Positions 9,301 to 16,211 of a stretch of 43,870 bases of DNA are shown piece by piece. The notes under the pieces were generated by a model. That model did no database searches and was not told where the DNA came from. It saw only the letters and a program-made list of their open reading frames with translations. How positions within the stretch are numbered: position 1 is the stretch's first letter; every line of letters starts with the position of its first letter. The DNA comes from Bacteroidetes bacterium HGW-Bacteroidetes-7 (GTDB taxonomy: Bacteria; Bacteroidota; Bacteroidia; Bacteroidales; UBA932). The position numbers and the translations under genes are program-made. The stretch covers positions 1 to 43,870 of the forward strand of contig PHDA01000022.1 of NCBI GenBank assembly GCA_002842465.1, read 5' to 3'.

Positions 9301-10598
9301 AAGAGCTTCACAAACAATATTTTGGAGATCAGTTTAGTAGCCATCACTATGACAAGAGTTGTTTTGGGGGTATTTATAATGCAGAGAACAAAACAATCTG
9401 GGATATTAGAAACAAACTTAGAAAGAGGGTTGTCGGAAAGATTAAGAAATTGCTTTCAAATCCTTCTGCAACACTTCATTATACTCCAAGGCAGATTATA
9501 CAAATACAAGAGGCTCTCAGAAATGACACCCTAACAATAGGTTTTGCAAGGAGGTTTGCCACCTATAAAAGGGCTCATCTTCTGTTCAGCAACCTGGCAA
9601 AACTTGAATCGATTGTCAATAACAAAGAGTGCCCGGTTCAGTTTTTCTTTGCAGGGAAAGCACACCCTGCAGACAAGGCCGGTCAGGATCTTATTAAGAG
9701 AATAGTAGAAGTATCGGTAATGCCTCAGTTTATTGGCAAAATTCTCTTCATTCCGGGCTACGATATGACATTGGCTAAATACCTTGTGCAAGGAGTAGAT
9801 GTATGGATGAATACACCTACAAGGCCTTTGGAAGCCTCCGGAACAAGCGGCGAAAAAGCGGCAATGAATGGTGTTATGCACTTTTCGGTGCTTGACGGTT
9901 GGTGGGTAGAGGGGTATAAAGAGGGTGCCGGTTGGGCGCTCCCTATGGAGAATACCTATGACAATGCTGACTTCCAAAACGAATATGATGCGGCATCTAT
10001 TTACAATATTTTAGAAAATGAAATTGTACCTTTGTTCTATAACGGAAGAGACAATCAGGGAGTTCCGAATGAATGGACTCAGGTGATTAAGAATACAGTA
10101 GCACAGGTTGCCTCCAATTTCACCACAAACAGAATGCTTTCAGATTACATCGATCAATATTATAATAAACTTTCAAAGCGCCATTCAGAAATGGTTTTGG
10201 ATGATTTTGCATTAGCAAGGGAGATGTCTGTCTGGAAGAAAAAAGTGAGAAAAGAGTGGCCACATATAGAGGTTTTGAGCTATTCAAAACCCGATAACGC
10301 TAAAGGGGAGATACTGGTTGGAGAGGAGCATAAAGCAGAGGTAATTTTATCGATTGGAGATCTCAGCCCGGAGGACATTGGCGTTGAAATTATTGTAACT
10401 GAAAATGGCTTACACGGGAGTCCTGAGATAAATAGAAGTATTGAATTTACACTAATCGAATGTAATAACGGTATTGCAAAGTACAGCTGTTCTATACTTG
10501 CAGATACCGCTGGCGCATTCAATCTGGCAGGAAGAGTTTTTGCGAATAATCCAAAACTGCCTCACAGACAAGATTTTGATTTGGTAAAATGGTTGTAG
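6366..10598 (+). CDS. Fused glycogen synthase (GT3) and alpha-glucan phosphorylase (GT35)
   Basis: 1410 residues combining two opposing enzymes. Residues 1 to about 550 resemble eukaryote-type GT3 glycogen synthase: LFEVSWEVCNKVGGIHTVI at the N-terminus, SGRYEYKNKGIDIYLDA, and the E-x7-E site in FPSYYEPWGYTPLE. Residues from about 575 form an alpha-glucan phosphorylase: DUF3417 segment (NLWWCWNQNA), AYFSMEFGLD, YSGGLGVLAGDYLKEASD, HLNEGHAAF, and the pyridoxal-phosphate site EASGTSGEKAAMNG with the PLP lysine at residue 1164. There is no stop or frameshift between the domains. Phosphorylase releases glucose-1-phosphate; GT3 enzymes use UDP-glucose in eukaryotes. The 3' end overlaps ribF by 10 nt. 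The fusion is, to my knowledge, seen in other Bacteroidota, where it is usually annotated only as phosphorylase. Last gene of the glucan operon. Confidence 0.9.
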   Translation: MSETSFVSPDYLFEVSWEVCNKVGGIHTVIATKALNLSKEYKNHILIGPDVWRETQQNPEFTEDNQLLRAWRVKASQDGLRIRVGRWNVAGAPVVILVDFSLYIPSKDEIFAKFWESNKVDSLSGHWDYTESALFGYATGKVIESFVKFNLAPHHKAVAQFHEWMTGAGILYLKSTKLPVATVFTTHATVTGRSVAGNNLPLYDKMTEYSPEEKAREFNIISKHTLEKASAQEADVFTTVSGITARECKHFLGKEVDVITPNGFENTFTPKEGEFKICAKTARKKLNEVASLMTGQEIDQNAIMIGISGRYEYKNKGIDIYLDAISKLNSIKDLEKEVLAWIFVPAWHNGPDKNLLPNSNSGDYTTQTTHMLYEPDNDPVLKKIKELFLLNKKSDKVKVLFVPSYLNGDDGIFGLTYYQLLCGLDLTVFPSYYEPWGYTPLESLAFGVQTITTTLAGFGLWVKEHSVDYGDAIEIIFRDDSNYDYVTEMVFQRMLTVTRLSKEESLERRIKCKEVSKIALWDNQIKFYKEAYSLAIERVILRKGVFPVNQDHKEHISFKRDVSNKPQWSRILIEKRVPPRLANLETISRNLWWCWNQNAVELFEMVDKELWNESDRNPILMLERISLRRYSELEQNTNFLDKLDSVFNEFNEYISGKGKEQGAKIAYFSMEFGLDKSLKIYSGGLGVLAGDYLKEASDMMVPMTAVGLLYRYGYFTQKLSAFGDQIASYEPQDFSKLPVTPVRDINGEWITIGVALPGRTLAARLWRADVGRTELILLDTDFEANIPEDRAVTHHLYGGDWENRLKQELLLGIGGVRALRVLDKNADVYHLNEGHAAFAGLERLREYVTEKNLSFAEAMEVVRASTLYTTHTPVPAGHDSFLEDLLRGYISHYPSRLKVSWEVLMSLGKIDPSNHHEKFSMSNLAANLAQEINGVSMLHGKVSREILSDLWPGYLPQELHVGYVTNGVHYPTWTAPEWKELHKQYFGDQFSSHHYDKSCFGGIYNAENKTIWDIRNKLRKRVVGKIKKLLSNPSATLHYTPRQIIQIQEALRNDTLTIGFARRFATYKRAHLLFSNLAKLESIVNNKECPVQFFFAGKAHPADKAGQDLIKRIVEVSVMPQFIGKILFIPGYDMTLAKYLVQGVDVWMNTPTRPLEASGTSGEKAAMNGVMHFSVLDGWWVEGYKEGAGWALPMENTYDNADFQNEYDAASIYNILENEIVPLFYNGRDNQGVPNEWTQVIKNTVAQVASNFTTNRMLSDYIDQYYNKLSKRHSEMVLDDFALAREMSVWKKKVRKEWPHIEVLSYSKPDNAKGEILVGEEHKAEVILSIGDLSPEDIGVEIIVTENGLHGSPEINRSIEFTLIECNNGIAKYSCSILADTAGAFNLAGRVFANNPKLPHRQDFDLVKWL

Positions 10599-11566
10599 CT
10601 TGCACAGGTTTTTTTGACGGTGTTCACAGGGGACACCGTGCTGTTCTGGAAAAGGTTTGCAGAATTGCATCCGAAAAGGGGTGTAAATCTGCCGTAATAA
10701 CTTTTTGGCCTCACCCCAGAGCAGTACTTCAACAGGATGCCGTCCGATTCAGACTACTCAACTCTCTGGAAGAGAAGCAAAAATTGATGTTATCTCTGGG
10801 CATTGATGATGTATTTGTCCTACCGTTCGATAAAGATTTTGCAAAGCAGAGTACTGAGGAGTTTTTTAGAAAATATCTAAAGGTGAAGTATGCTGTAAGA
10901 ACCCTTGTGGCAGGTTATGACCACAGAGTTGGAAGCGATACTAATCAAACTCAGGATCAGATGTTTGAAATCGCACGCAAACTGGGTATTAACCCAATCA
11001 GAGTAGAGCAATTCGTGGAGGGAAATATAGATGATACCCACTTTAAGGAGAGCAACAATTTCAGGGCAGATAATCTTGTAATTTCAAAAGATAAATACAA
11101 AATAAGCTCTACCAAAATACGAGAATGCATAACCAACGGCAATATATCACAGGCAAATCATATGCTGGGTTATCGTTACGGTCTCGAAGGTGTTGTGGTT
11201 GAAGGCCAGAGAATTGGTAGAACCATTGGTTTCCCTACCGCGAACATTAAATTATACGAACCACTTAAATTGCTCCCTGCAGACGGAGTCTATGCCGTTT
11301 GGGTTGAGGTGCAAGGTAAAACATACAAGGGTATAACAAATATCGGAACCCGCCCCACAGTCTCCTTTGGCAGTGAAAAGTCAATAGAGACACATATTCT
11401 GGACTTTGACGAAGATATTTACGGACTTTCTCTTAAAATTGAGCTTACAGGAAGGTTGAGAAATGAACAAAAATTCCCATCTTTGGATGAACTTAAAATA
11501 CAGCTCTTCAAAGACAGGGAGAACTCCATTGAATTTTTGCCCGATAACGGAATAAAACTAAGGTAA
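10589..11566 (+). CDS. ribF: Bifunctional riboflavin kinase / FAD synthetase
   Basis: Converts riboflavin to FMN and then FAD (cytoplasm). 325 residues, normal for the family. N-terminal nucleotidyltransferase domain: GFFDGVHRGH with the HxGH-type motif at residues 13-16, and ISSTKIRE near residue 170. The C-terminal flavokinase domain shows GRTIGFPTANI and GTRPTV. The ATG overlaps the last 10 nt of the upstream fusion gene, so translation is probably coupled to the glucan operon, though there is no obvious functional link. No FMN riboswitch-like leader is possible given the overlap. Confidence 0.93.
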   Translation: MVVACTGFFDGVHRGHRAVLEKVCRIASEKGCKSAVITFWPHPRAVLQQDAVRFRLLNSLEEKQKLMLSLGIDDVFVLPFDKDFAKQSTEEFFRKYLKVKYAVRTLVAGYDHRVGSDTNQTQDQMFEIARKLGINPIRVEQFVEGNIDDTHFKESNNFRADNLVISKDKYKISSTKIRECITNGNISQANHMLGYRYGLEGVVVEGQRIGRTIGFPTANIKLYEPLKLLPADGVYAVWVEVQGKTYKGITNIGTRPTVSFGSEKSIETHILDFDEDIYGLSLKIELTGRLRNEQKFPSLDELKIQLFKDRENSIEFLPDNGIKLR

Positions 11567-11567
11567 C

Positions 11568-12128
11568 ATGGACTCATCAATTATAACCATACTTATAGCT
11601 GTAGCTATTATAGGTTTTCAGATCTACTCTGAGAAAAAAAAGAAGGAGAATGCAAAAGCCCGCGCCATGGGCATTCAGCCTCAGCAGCACACTGAGGAGG
11701 ACCCTCGTGAAAAGCTTAGAAGAGAGATCTCATCTCTTTTCACAGGAGTTGTTCCCCAAGAAGAAGAGGAAGACGAATCTTACGACGGTTATAACTATGA
11801 CCAAGAGAATGAACAAACATCAAATTCTTTATACTCAGAAGACCCCTTCGAGTCAATTGTTAATAAAACGGAGGCTCCTAAAACTGTTGCTCCCCTCGAT
11901 ATTATACATAAATATGAGGGAGAGTCATTTCTGAACAAGAGCACAGTTGATGGAATAGCCAAAAGTGAACAAATTGATGTAACCGGCGATATTTATGATA
12001 GCAAAGCAATTTCTGAGCACAACTACACTGAGGAGGCTGCTAAACCAATAGCAGCGTTCGGAAAGAATTTTGATCCGAGATTATTTATAATTTATTCAGA
12101 GTTAGCCAATCCGAAATTCCGAGATTAG
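11568..12128 (+). CDS. Conserved hypothetical membrane-anchored protein
   Basis: I do not recognise a named function. 186 residues: an N-terminal hydrophobic segment (about residues 4-18) followed by a lysine cluster (SEKKKKENAK), which suggests a single-pass anchor with the rest in the cytoplasm. The middle is highly acidic and low in complexity (EEEEDE, DQENEQ) and probably disordered. The last ~20 residues (FDPRLFIIYSELANPKF) resemble a short C-terminal motif I associate with Bacteroidales hypothetical proteins in this genomic position; that is memory, not a search. It starts 1 nt after ribF stops and is followed by the greA promoter and hairpin. Coding status is supported by the operon fit and by codon use like its neighbours. 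Confidence 0.7.
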   Translation: MDSSIITILIAVAIIGFQIYSEKKKKENAKARAMGIQPQQHTEEDPREKLRREISSLFTGVVPQEEEEDESYDGYNYDQENEQTSNSLYSEDPFESIVNKTEAPKTVAPLDIIHKYEGESFLNKSTVDGIAKSEQIDVTGDIYDSKAISEHNYTEEAAKPIAAFGKNFDPRLFIIYSELANPKFRD

Positions 12129-12130
12129 TA

Positions 12131-12161
12131 TTTTTTTATTAGATAATAATTAATATCTTTG
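12131..12161 (+). promoter_or_regulatory. Predicted Bacteroidetes-type promoter of greA
   Basis: The -7 box TATCTTTG (12154-12161) matches TAnnTTTG exactly. A T-rich -33 box (TTTT at 12131-12134) lies 19 nt upstream, against consensus TTTG. Transcription would start about 5-8 nt downstream, at the base of the hairpin listed next. Confidence 0.6.
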
Positions 12162-12165
12162 TGAC

Positions 12166-12200
12166 AAAGAGTCCTGTACTGCAGGATTCTTTTTAATTTT
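12166..12200 (+). terminator. Strong hairpin with T-tract in the greA leader
   Basis: The strand AAAGAGTCCTG (12166-12176) pairs with CAGGATTCTTT (12182-12192) across a 5-nt loop TACTG, with one G-U pair, and T-rich sequence follows to 12200. It looks like an intrinsic terminator. It lies after the upstream hypothetical gene, so it may end that operon, but it also lies downstream of the predicted greA promoter and so would form the very 5' end of the greA transcript. Whether it terminates, attenuates or protects the mRNA is open. Confidence 0.65.
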
Positions 12201-12208
12201 TCTATATT

Positions 12209-12682
12209 ATGTCAAAAACTCATTATTTAACCTTAGAGGGTTTAGAAAAACTTAAGGCAGAGCACCATCAGCTCGTTTCGGTTGAACGGCCGGCAATGTC
12301 AAAACAGATTGCCGAAGCCCGAGACAAGGGAGATCTTTCTGAGAACGCAGAATACGATGCGGCCAAAGAGGCTCAGGGATTGCTTGAACTAAAAATTGCA
12401 AAACTTGAGGATATGATTGCCAATGCCAGAATTATTGATGAATCAAGAATTAATACAACCCATATTCAGATTCTCAATAAGGTTAAGTTGAAAAACCTCA
12501 CAAATAACACCACAGTTGAATACACACTGGTTGGTGAAACTGAGGCAAACCTTCGCGAAGGCAAGCTGGCAGCGGCTACTCCTATTGGAAAGTCCCTGAT
12601 TGGGAAAAAGAAGGGTGATGTTGTTGAGGTTCAAGTCCCTTCGGGATTATTGAAATTCGAAATTCTTGAAATTTCAAAATAA
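12209..12682 (+). CDS. greA: Transcription elongation factor GreA
   Basis: Rescues backtracked RNA polymerase by stimulating transcript cleavage through the secondary channel. 157 residues, normal length. The N-terminal coiled coil (to about residue 75) has YLTLEGLEKLKAE and the tip signature ARDKGDLSENAEYDAAKE with the conserved acidic pair. The C-terminal FKBP-like domain ends with TPIGKSLIGKKKGDVVEV. Start ATG at 12209 is 17 nt downstream of the leader hairpin. The stop is followed after 1 nt by the HIT gene, so both are probably one transcript. Confidence 0.95.
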   Translation: MSKTHYLTLEGLEKLKAEHHQLVSVERPAMSKQIAEARDKGDLSENAEYDAAKEAQGLLELKIAKLEDMIANARIIDESRINTTHIQILNKVKLKNLTNNTTVEYTLVGETEANLREGKLAAATPIGKSLIGKKKGDVVEVQVPSGLLKFEILEISK

Positions 12683-12683
12683 T

Positions 12684-13082
12684 ATGTCATCGATTTTTTC
12701 AAAAATTGCAGCAGGAGATATACCTTCCTACAAAGTGGCGGAGGACGATAAATACTATGCATTTCTTGATATTAATCCCCTTACCGAAGGCCACACTCTT
12801 GTAATCCCAAAAAAAGAGATTGATTATATTTTTGATATCGAAGGTGAGGAGTTTTCTTCACTCTTTGCGTTTGCCCGTAAAGTGGCATTGGGTATCAAAG
12901 AGGCAATACCCTGCAAAAGGGTGGGGGTAGCTGTTTTGGGAATGGAGGTACCTCACGCCCATATTCATCTTGTACCTCTAAACCACGAAAGTGACCTTGA
13001 TTTCAGAAAAACAAAACTCAAACCCGAACATAGCAGAATGGAAGAGATTGCAGCTGCTATTGCTTCAAAAATCAAACTATAA
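12684..13082 (+). CDS. HIT family nucleotide hydrolase (Hint-like)
   Basis: A 132-residue histidine-triad protein. N-terminal FSKIAAGDIPSYKVAEDD and PLTEGHTLVIPKK are typical of Hint/HinT purine nucleoside phosphoramidases, and the catalytic triad is VPHAHIHLVP. The ATG at 12684 is chosen over an in-frame TTG at 12666 inside greA because family members begin directly with the S-I-F-x-K-I segment. It starts 1 nt after greA ends. Hint-type hydrolase is confident; physiological substrate is unknown. Confidence 0.92.
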   Translation: MSSIFSKIAAGDIPSYKVAEDDKYYAFLDINPLTEGHTLVIPKKEIDYIFDIEGEEFSSLFAFARKVALGIKEAIPCKRVGVAVLGMEVPHAHIHLVPLNHESDLDFRKTKLKPEHSRMEEIAAAIASKIKL

Positions 13083-13085
13083 ACA

Positions 13086-14237
13086 ATGAGAAAACTTTTT
13101 GTTGCAGCTCTGCTCTCCTTCGCGATTATGTCATGTGTTAAACATACATCAAAAGCGGTTATCGAGGGTACAATCACAGATTTGCAAAGTGGGAATATTG
13201 TCCTTAAGATGCTTGATGTAAACACACAAATTGAGGTTGACACAATTGTTGTTAAAAATGGAGGCAAGTTTTCGTACAATGTGAAAAAGAGCTCAGAGAC
13301 ACCTGAATTTTACTATCTCTACCACAACAGCACAAGAATTGCATCAATGATTTTAATGCCGGGTGACAAGGTTAAAATAACATCAGATACACTCGGGCTT
13401 AACTCTGTTGTTGAGGGTTCTCCGGAGAGTACTCTTCTTCACAATCTTGAGAGAGAACTTGGCAGATCGCAACACAAATTTGACTCCCTTTACACCCTCA
13501 TGACAGATGCAAAATCTGCAAGCGATCTTAAGAGGGCAGAGGAGCTAAACTTTCAGTTAGGCTCTCTTTACGTAAAGCAGAAACAGGCAGCAATCAAATA
13601 CATCTACACAAACCCAAGATCAATTACCGGGATAATGCTTCTTTACCATAGATTTTCTCCGGATGTGCCATTGTTTGCAGATGTAAGGGATGTGTTAATT
13701 TTCAGAAAGGTTTACGATACACTTCAAACTATCTATCCAAAGTCGGTGTATCTATCAAGACTTCTTGACGAAATCGTAAACAGGGAGCAGACAGAGGTAT
13801 TCAACACAAAGATACTTGACGCCTCAGAGAGCGGTTTCCCCGATATTTCGCTACCAGACAGAGAGGCAAAAATGCGATCACTATCTGATCTTTCAGGCAA
13901 AGTTATAATACTTTCGTTTTGGAGCATCACCGATGTGAACCAGCGAATGATGAATCAAGATCTACTGGATCTTTACAGCAGATTCAGCAGTCGTGGATTG
14001 GAGATATATCAGGTTTCTGTTGATACCGATAAAACTGCATGGGCAAGAGCTGTAGCAGAACAGAACCTTCCGTGGGTAAGCGTATGTGACGGTTACGGGT
14101 CAGGTTCAGTTGCCGTATCAACCTACAATATTCAAAAGGTTCCTACAATTTATGTGATTGACAAAAGCGGTACAATTGCAGCCAAGGACATCTTTGATGC
14201 TGAGCTGGAGAGAAAAATTGCAACCCTGCTAAAATAG
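13086..14237 (+). CDS. Lipoprotein with DUF4369 and a cysteine-less thioredoxin-like domain
   Basis: 383 residues. A signal sequence ends in the lipobox IMSC, making Cys17 the lipidated residue. Residues about 22-110 match the DUF4369 pattern common in Bacteroidetes thiol-disulfide lipoproteins (VIEGTITD...GNIVLKML). The C-terminal third (from about 250) has the AhpC/TlpA fold pattern: FPDISLPDREAKMRSLSDLSGKVIILSFW, then YQVSVDTDKTAWARAVAEQNLPWVSV, and VPTIYVIDKSGTI. At the redox site, where FWASWCPPC is expected, the sequence is FWSITDVNQ (278-286), so both active-site cysteines are missing. Redox activity is therefore unlikely; a binding or structural role is my inference. It starts 3 nt after the HIT gene and its end overlaps tsaB tail-to-tail by 9 nt. 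Confidence 0.82.
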   Translation: MRKLFVAALLSFAIMSCVKHTSKAVIEGTITDLQSGNIVLKMLDVNTQIEVDTIVVKNGGKFSYNVKKSSETPEFYYLYHNSTRIASMILMPGDKVKITSDTLGLNSVVEGSPESTLLHNLERELGRSQHKFDSLYTLMTDAKSASDLKRAEELNFQLGSLYVKQKQAAIKYIYTNPRSITGIMLLYHRFSPDVPLFADVRDVLIFRKVYDTLQTIYPKSVYLSRLLDEIVNREQTEVFNTKILDASESGFPDISLPDREAKMRSLSDLSGKVIILSFWSITDVNQRMMNQDLLDLYSRFSSRGLEIYQVSVDTDKTAWARAVAEQNLPWVSVCDGYGSGSVAVSTYNIQKVPTIYVIDKSGTIAAKDIFDAELERKIATLLK

Positions 14238-14930
14238 ACTCTTCTTTGATATTCCCGCAACAAAATCCTTAAGATAAAACGGCTCAAAGTAAGCCACATC
14301 TTCAAATTTGGATTCATGAAATTTAACAAGTGCCGGAGCAAGCATGCCTCCGGCACTTGCATTTATATCTGTAAAAAGTGCATTATGGTGATTAACTACA
14401 CCACGAACTTTTTCGACCCCATCTCCACAGAAAAGAGTTAAGCCTTGGTCAAGTATATCCCTAAAGCTGTTTTCATCAATTATAACAGCCTCTACAGGGC
14501 TGATTCTGGCCGCATCTCTATCATAGATGGCAGAATAGACCTCCATTCTTCTGGCATCTATCATTGAGATAATTCTATAGAGAGAGCTCTCTTGAGAATA
14601 CTGTTTTGAAGCAATGTTTGCAAGTAAATCAAGTGACCCGACAGCTATCAGCGGTTTGCCTGACCCATAACACAAACCCTTGGCAATTGAAACACCAACC
14701 CTTAAGCCTGTATAAGAACCAGGCCCTTCACTTACAACAACGGCATCTGTTGCTGAAATATCAATACCGGACTTTTTAAGTACACTCTCAACCATTGGTG
14801 CAATCAGCCTTGCGTGTGCCTTTGGCTCTTTTACCACAATTTCGTTGACTAACTCACTGCCCTTTGAGAGGGCAACGGAACAGACCTCGGTACTAGTCTC
14901 AATAAAAAGCAGAACGGGGCTTTTTTTCAT
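14229..14930 (-). CDS. tsaB: tRNA threonylcarbamoyladenosine biosynthesis protein TsaB
   Basis: Partner of TsaD in making t6A37 on ANN-decoding tRNAs (cytoplasm). 233 residues. The ASKHA fold begins with LLFIETSTEVCSVAL, and GPGSYTGLRVG is the TsaB signature; HARLIAPMVESVL follows the first strand set. It is the last gene of the minus-strand run, 13 nt after the membrane-fusion protein gene, and its 3' end overlaps the convergent lipoprotein gene by 9 nt. It is an essential housekeeping gene downstream of an export operon, so readthrough from that operon probably contributes to its expression (inference). Confidence 0.93.
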   Translation of the reverse strand: MKKSPVLLFIETSTEVCSVALSKGSELVNEIVVKEPKAHARLIAPMVESVLKKSGIDISATDAVVVSEGPGSYTGLRVGVSIAKGLCYGSGKPLIAVGSLDLLANIASKQYSQESSLYRIISMIDARRMEVYSAIYDRDAARISPVEAVIIDENSFRDILDQGLTLFCGDGVEKVRGVVNHHNALFTDINASAGGMLAPALVKFHESKFEDVAYFEPFYLKDFVAGISKKSLF

Positions 14931-14943
14931 TCAGATTGAATGG

Positions 14944-16200
14944 TTATTTTTTCTTCTCTTTATCCTTGTCAGGAGATTCAGGTGAAACAACAGTACCTTT
15001 TTTAAGAGTCTTGCTTATGGCTGAGAAAGGTCCGATAACAATTGACTCGTTATCTTGAAGACCTGTGAGAATCTCAATATTTGCAAGGTCCTGAATTCCG
15101 GTAGTAATTTCCCTTACCTCAACAGTATTATCTTCTTTGACAATAAATACCTGCTCCATAGATTCATTTATGCCCATTTTGGTCTTAACGCTGTCGGGTA
15201 TAAGGTCGGTTCTGGTAGTAATTGCCTGAAGCGGAATTGTGAGTATGCTGTCTTTTCTTGCAGTCTGAATAGAGACAGAGGCAGACATTCCGGGACGGAA
15301 AGGATTGCGCCCGGTTGCAGAGAGGTCAGAATAGGAATCCTGAAGAATATAAATCTTAACCTCAAAATTTGTCACCTGCTCAATAGCGGAACCGATATTT
15401 TTTGCAGAGTTGGCGATTTGAGTAACAACTCCGGCAAACTTCCTGTTTGGATATGCGTCAACCTCAATAGTGGCAGTATCGCCCTGTTTAATTCTGATGA
15501 TATCATTCTCATTAACATCAACCAAAACCTCCATATTTTCAAAATTGGCAATACGTAGCATTTCAGTTCCCGCCATCTGACTGGTACCAACAACCCTCTC
15601 ACCTTTTTCGACACTCATCTTGGAAATGATTCCATCCATAGGAGCATAAATGACTGTTTTTGTAAGATTCTCAACAGCCTCCTTCAGCGCGGCGCTTGAC
15701 GATTTAACGTTGAACTCAGCAGCCTTTATCTGCTCTTTTGCCATAAGATACTGTGATTGAGCGCTTTCAAAATCGGCTTCTGACAAGGCTTTTTGCTCAT
15801 ACAAAGTTTTAGTCCTGTTGTAAGTCTGCTCTACCTGAACAAACTGCGCCTGAAGCTGTGTCAACTGGGCTCTTACAGAGTTAAGTGATGCCTCAGCCCT
15901 CTCACGCATTGAGATGTAAACATCTTGCTTGATTTTTATGATAAGATCGCCTCTCTTTATGTGATCTCCCTCTTTAAAGTTGAGCTCCACAATCTCTCCC
16001 GATACATCCGGACTGATTTTTACCTCAACTACAGGCTTAATTTTTCCGTTTGCAGGAATTACCTCAATGATGCTTCTTCTGCTGATCTTTTCGACAGTTA
16101 CTGTTGTTACATTTTTCTTCTTGCTGTTTCCGTAAAAAGCCAGAACTACTATCAGTACAAATGCAATTGCAATAATCCATTTGATATTTTTCTTTTTCAT
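14944..16200 (-). CDS. Membrane-fusion (HlyD/MacA-type) periplasmic adaptor
   Basis: 418 residues. A single N-terminal membrane anchor (about 6-24, KWIIAIAFVLIVVLAFYG) is followed by the lipoyl/barrel-sandwich half (VEVKISPDVSGEIVEL, then GDHIKRGDLIIKI), a long alpha-helical hairpin (about 85-170), the second lipoyl half (IYAPMDGIISKM) and beta-barrel segments. The tail is lysine-rich. It bridges an inner-membrane transporter to an outer-membrane TolC channel. It is 11 nt downstream of the TolC gene. No RND permease or MacB-type permease lies next to it. The only transporter in the run is the C39-ABC exporter at 18161-20392, which fits type I secretion of peptides. General efflux is the alternative. 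Confidence 0.85.
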   Translation of the reverse strand: MKKKNIKWIIAIAFVLIVVLAFYGNSKKKNVTTVTVEKISRRSIIEVIPANGKIKPVVEVKISPDVSGEIVELNFKEGDHIKRGDLIIKIKQDVYISMRERAEASLNSVRAQLTQLQAQFVQVEQTYNRTKTLYEQKALSEADFESAQSQYLMAKEQIKAAEFNVKSSSAALKEAVENLTKTVIYAPMDGIISKMSVEKGERVVGTSQMAGTEMLRIANFENMEVLVDVNENDIIRIKQGDTATIEVDAYPNRKFAGVVTQIANSAKNIGSAIEQVTNFEVKIYILQDSYSDLSATGRNPFRPGMSASVSIQTARKDSILTIPLQAITTRTDLIPDSVKTKMGINESMEQVFIVKEDNTVEVREITTGIQDLANIEILTGLQDNESIVIGPFSAISKTLKKGTVVSPESPDKDKEKKK

Positions 16201-16211
16201 CTTAGTTAAAT

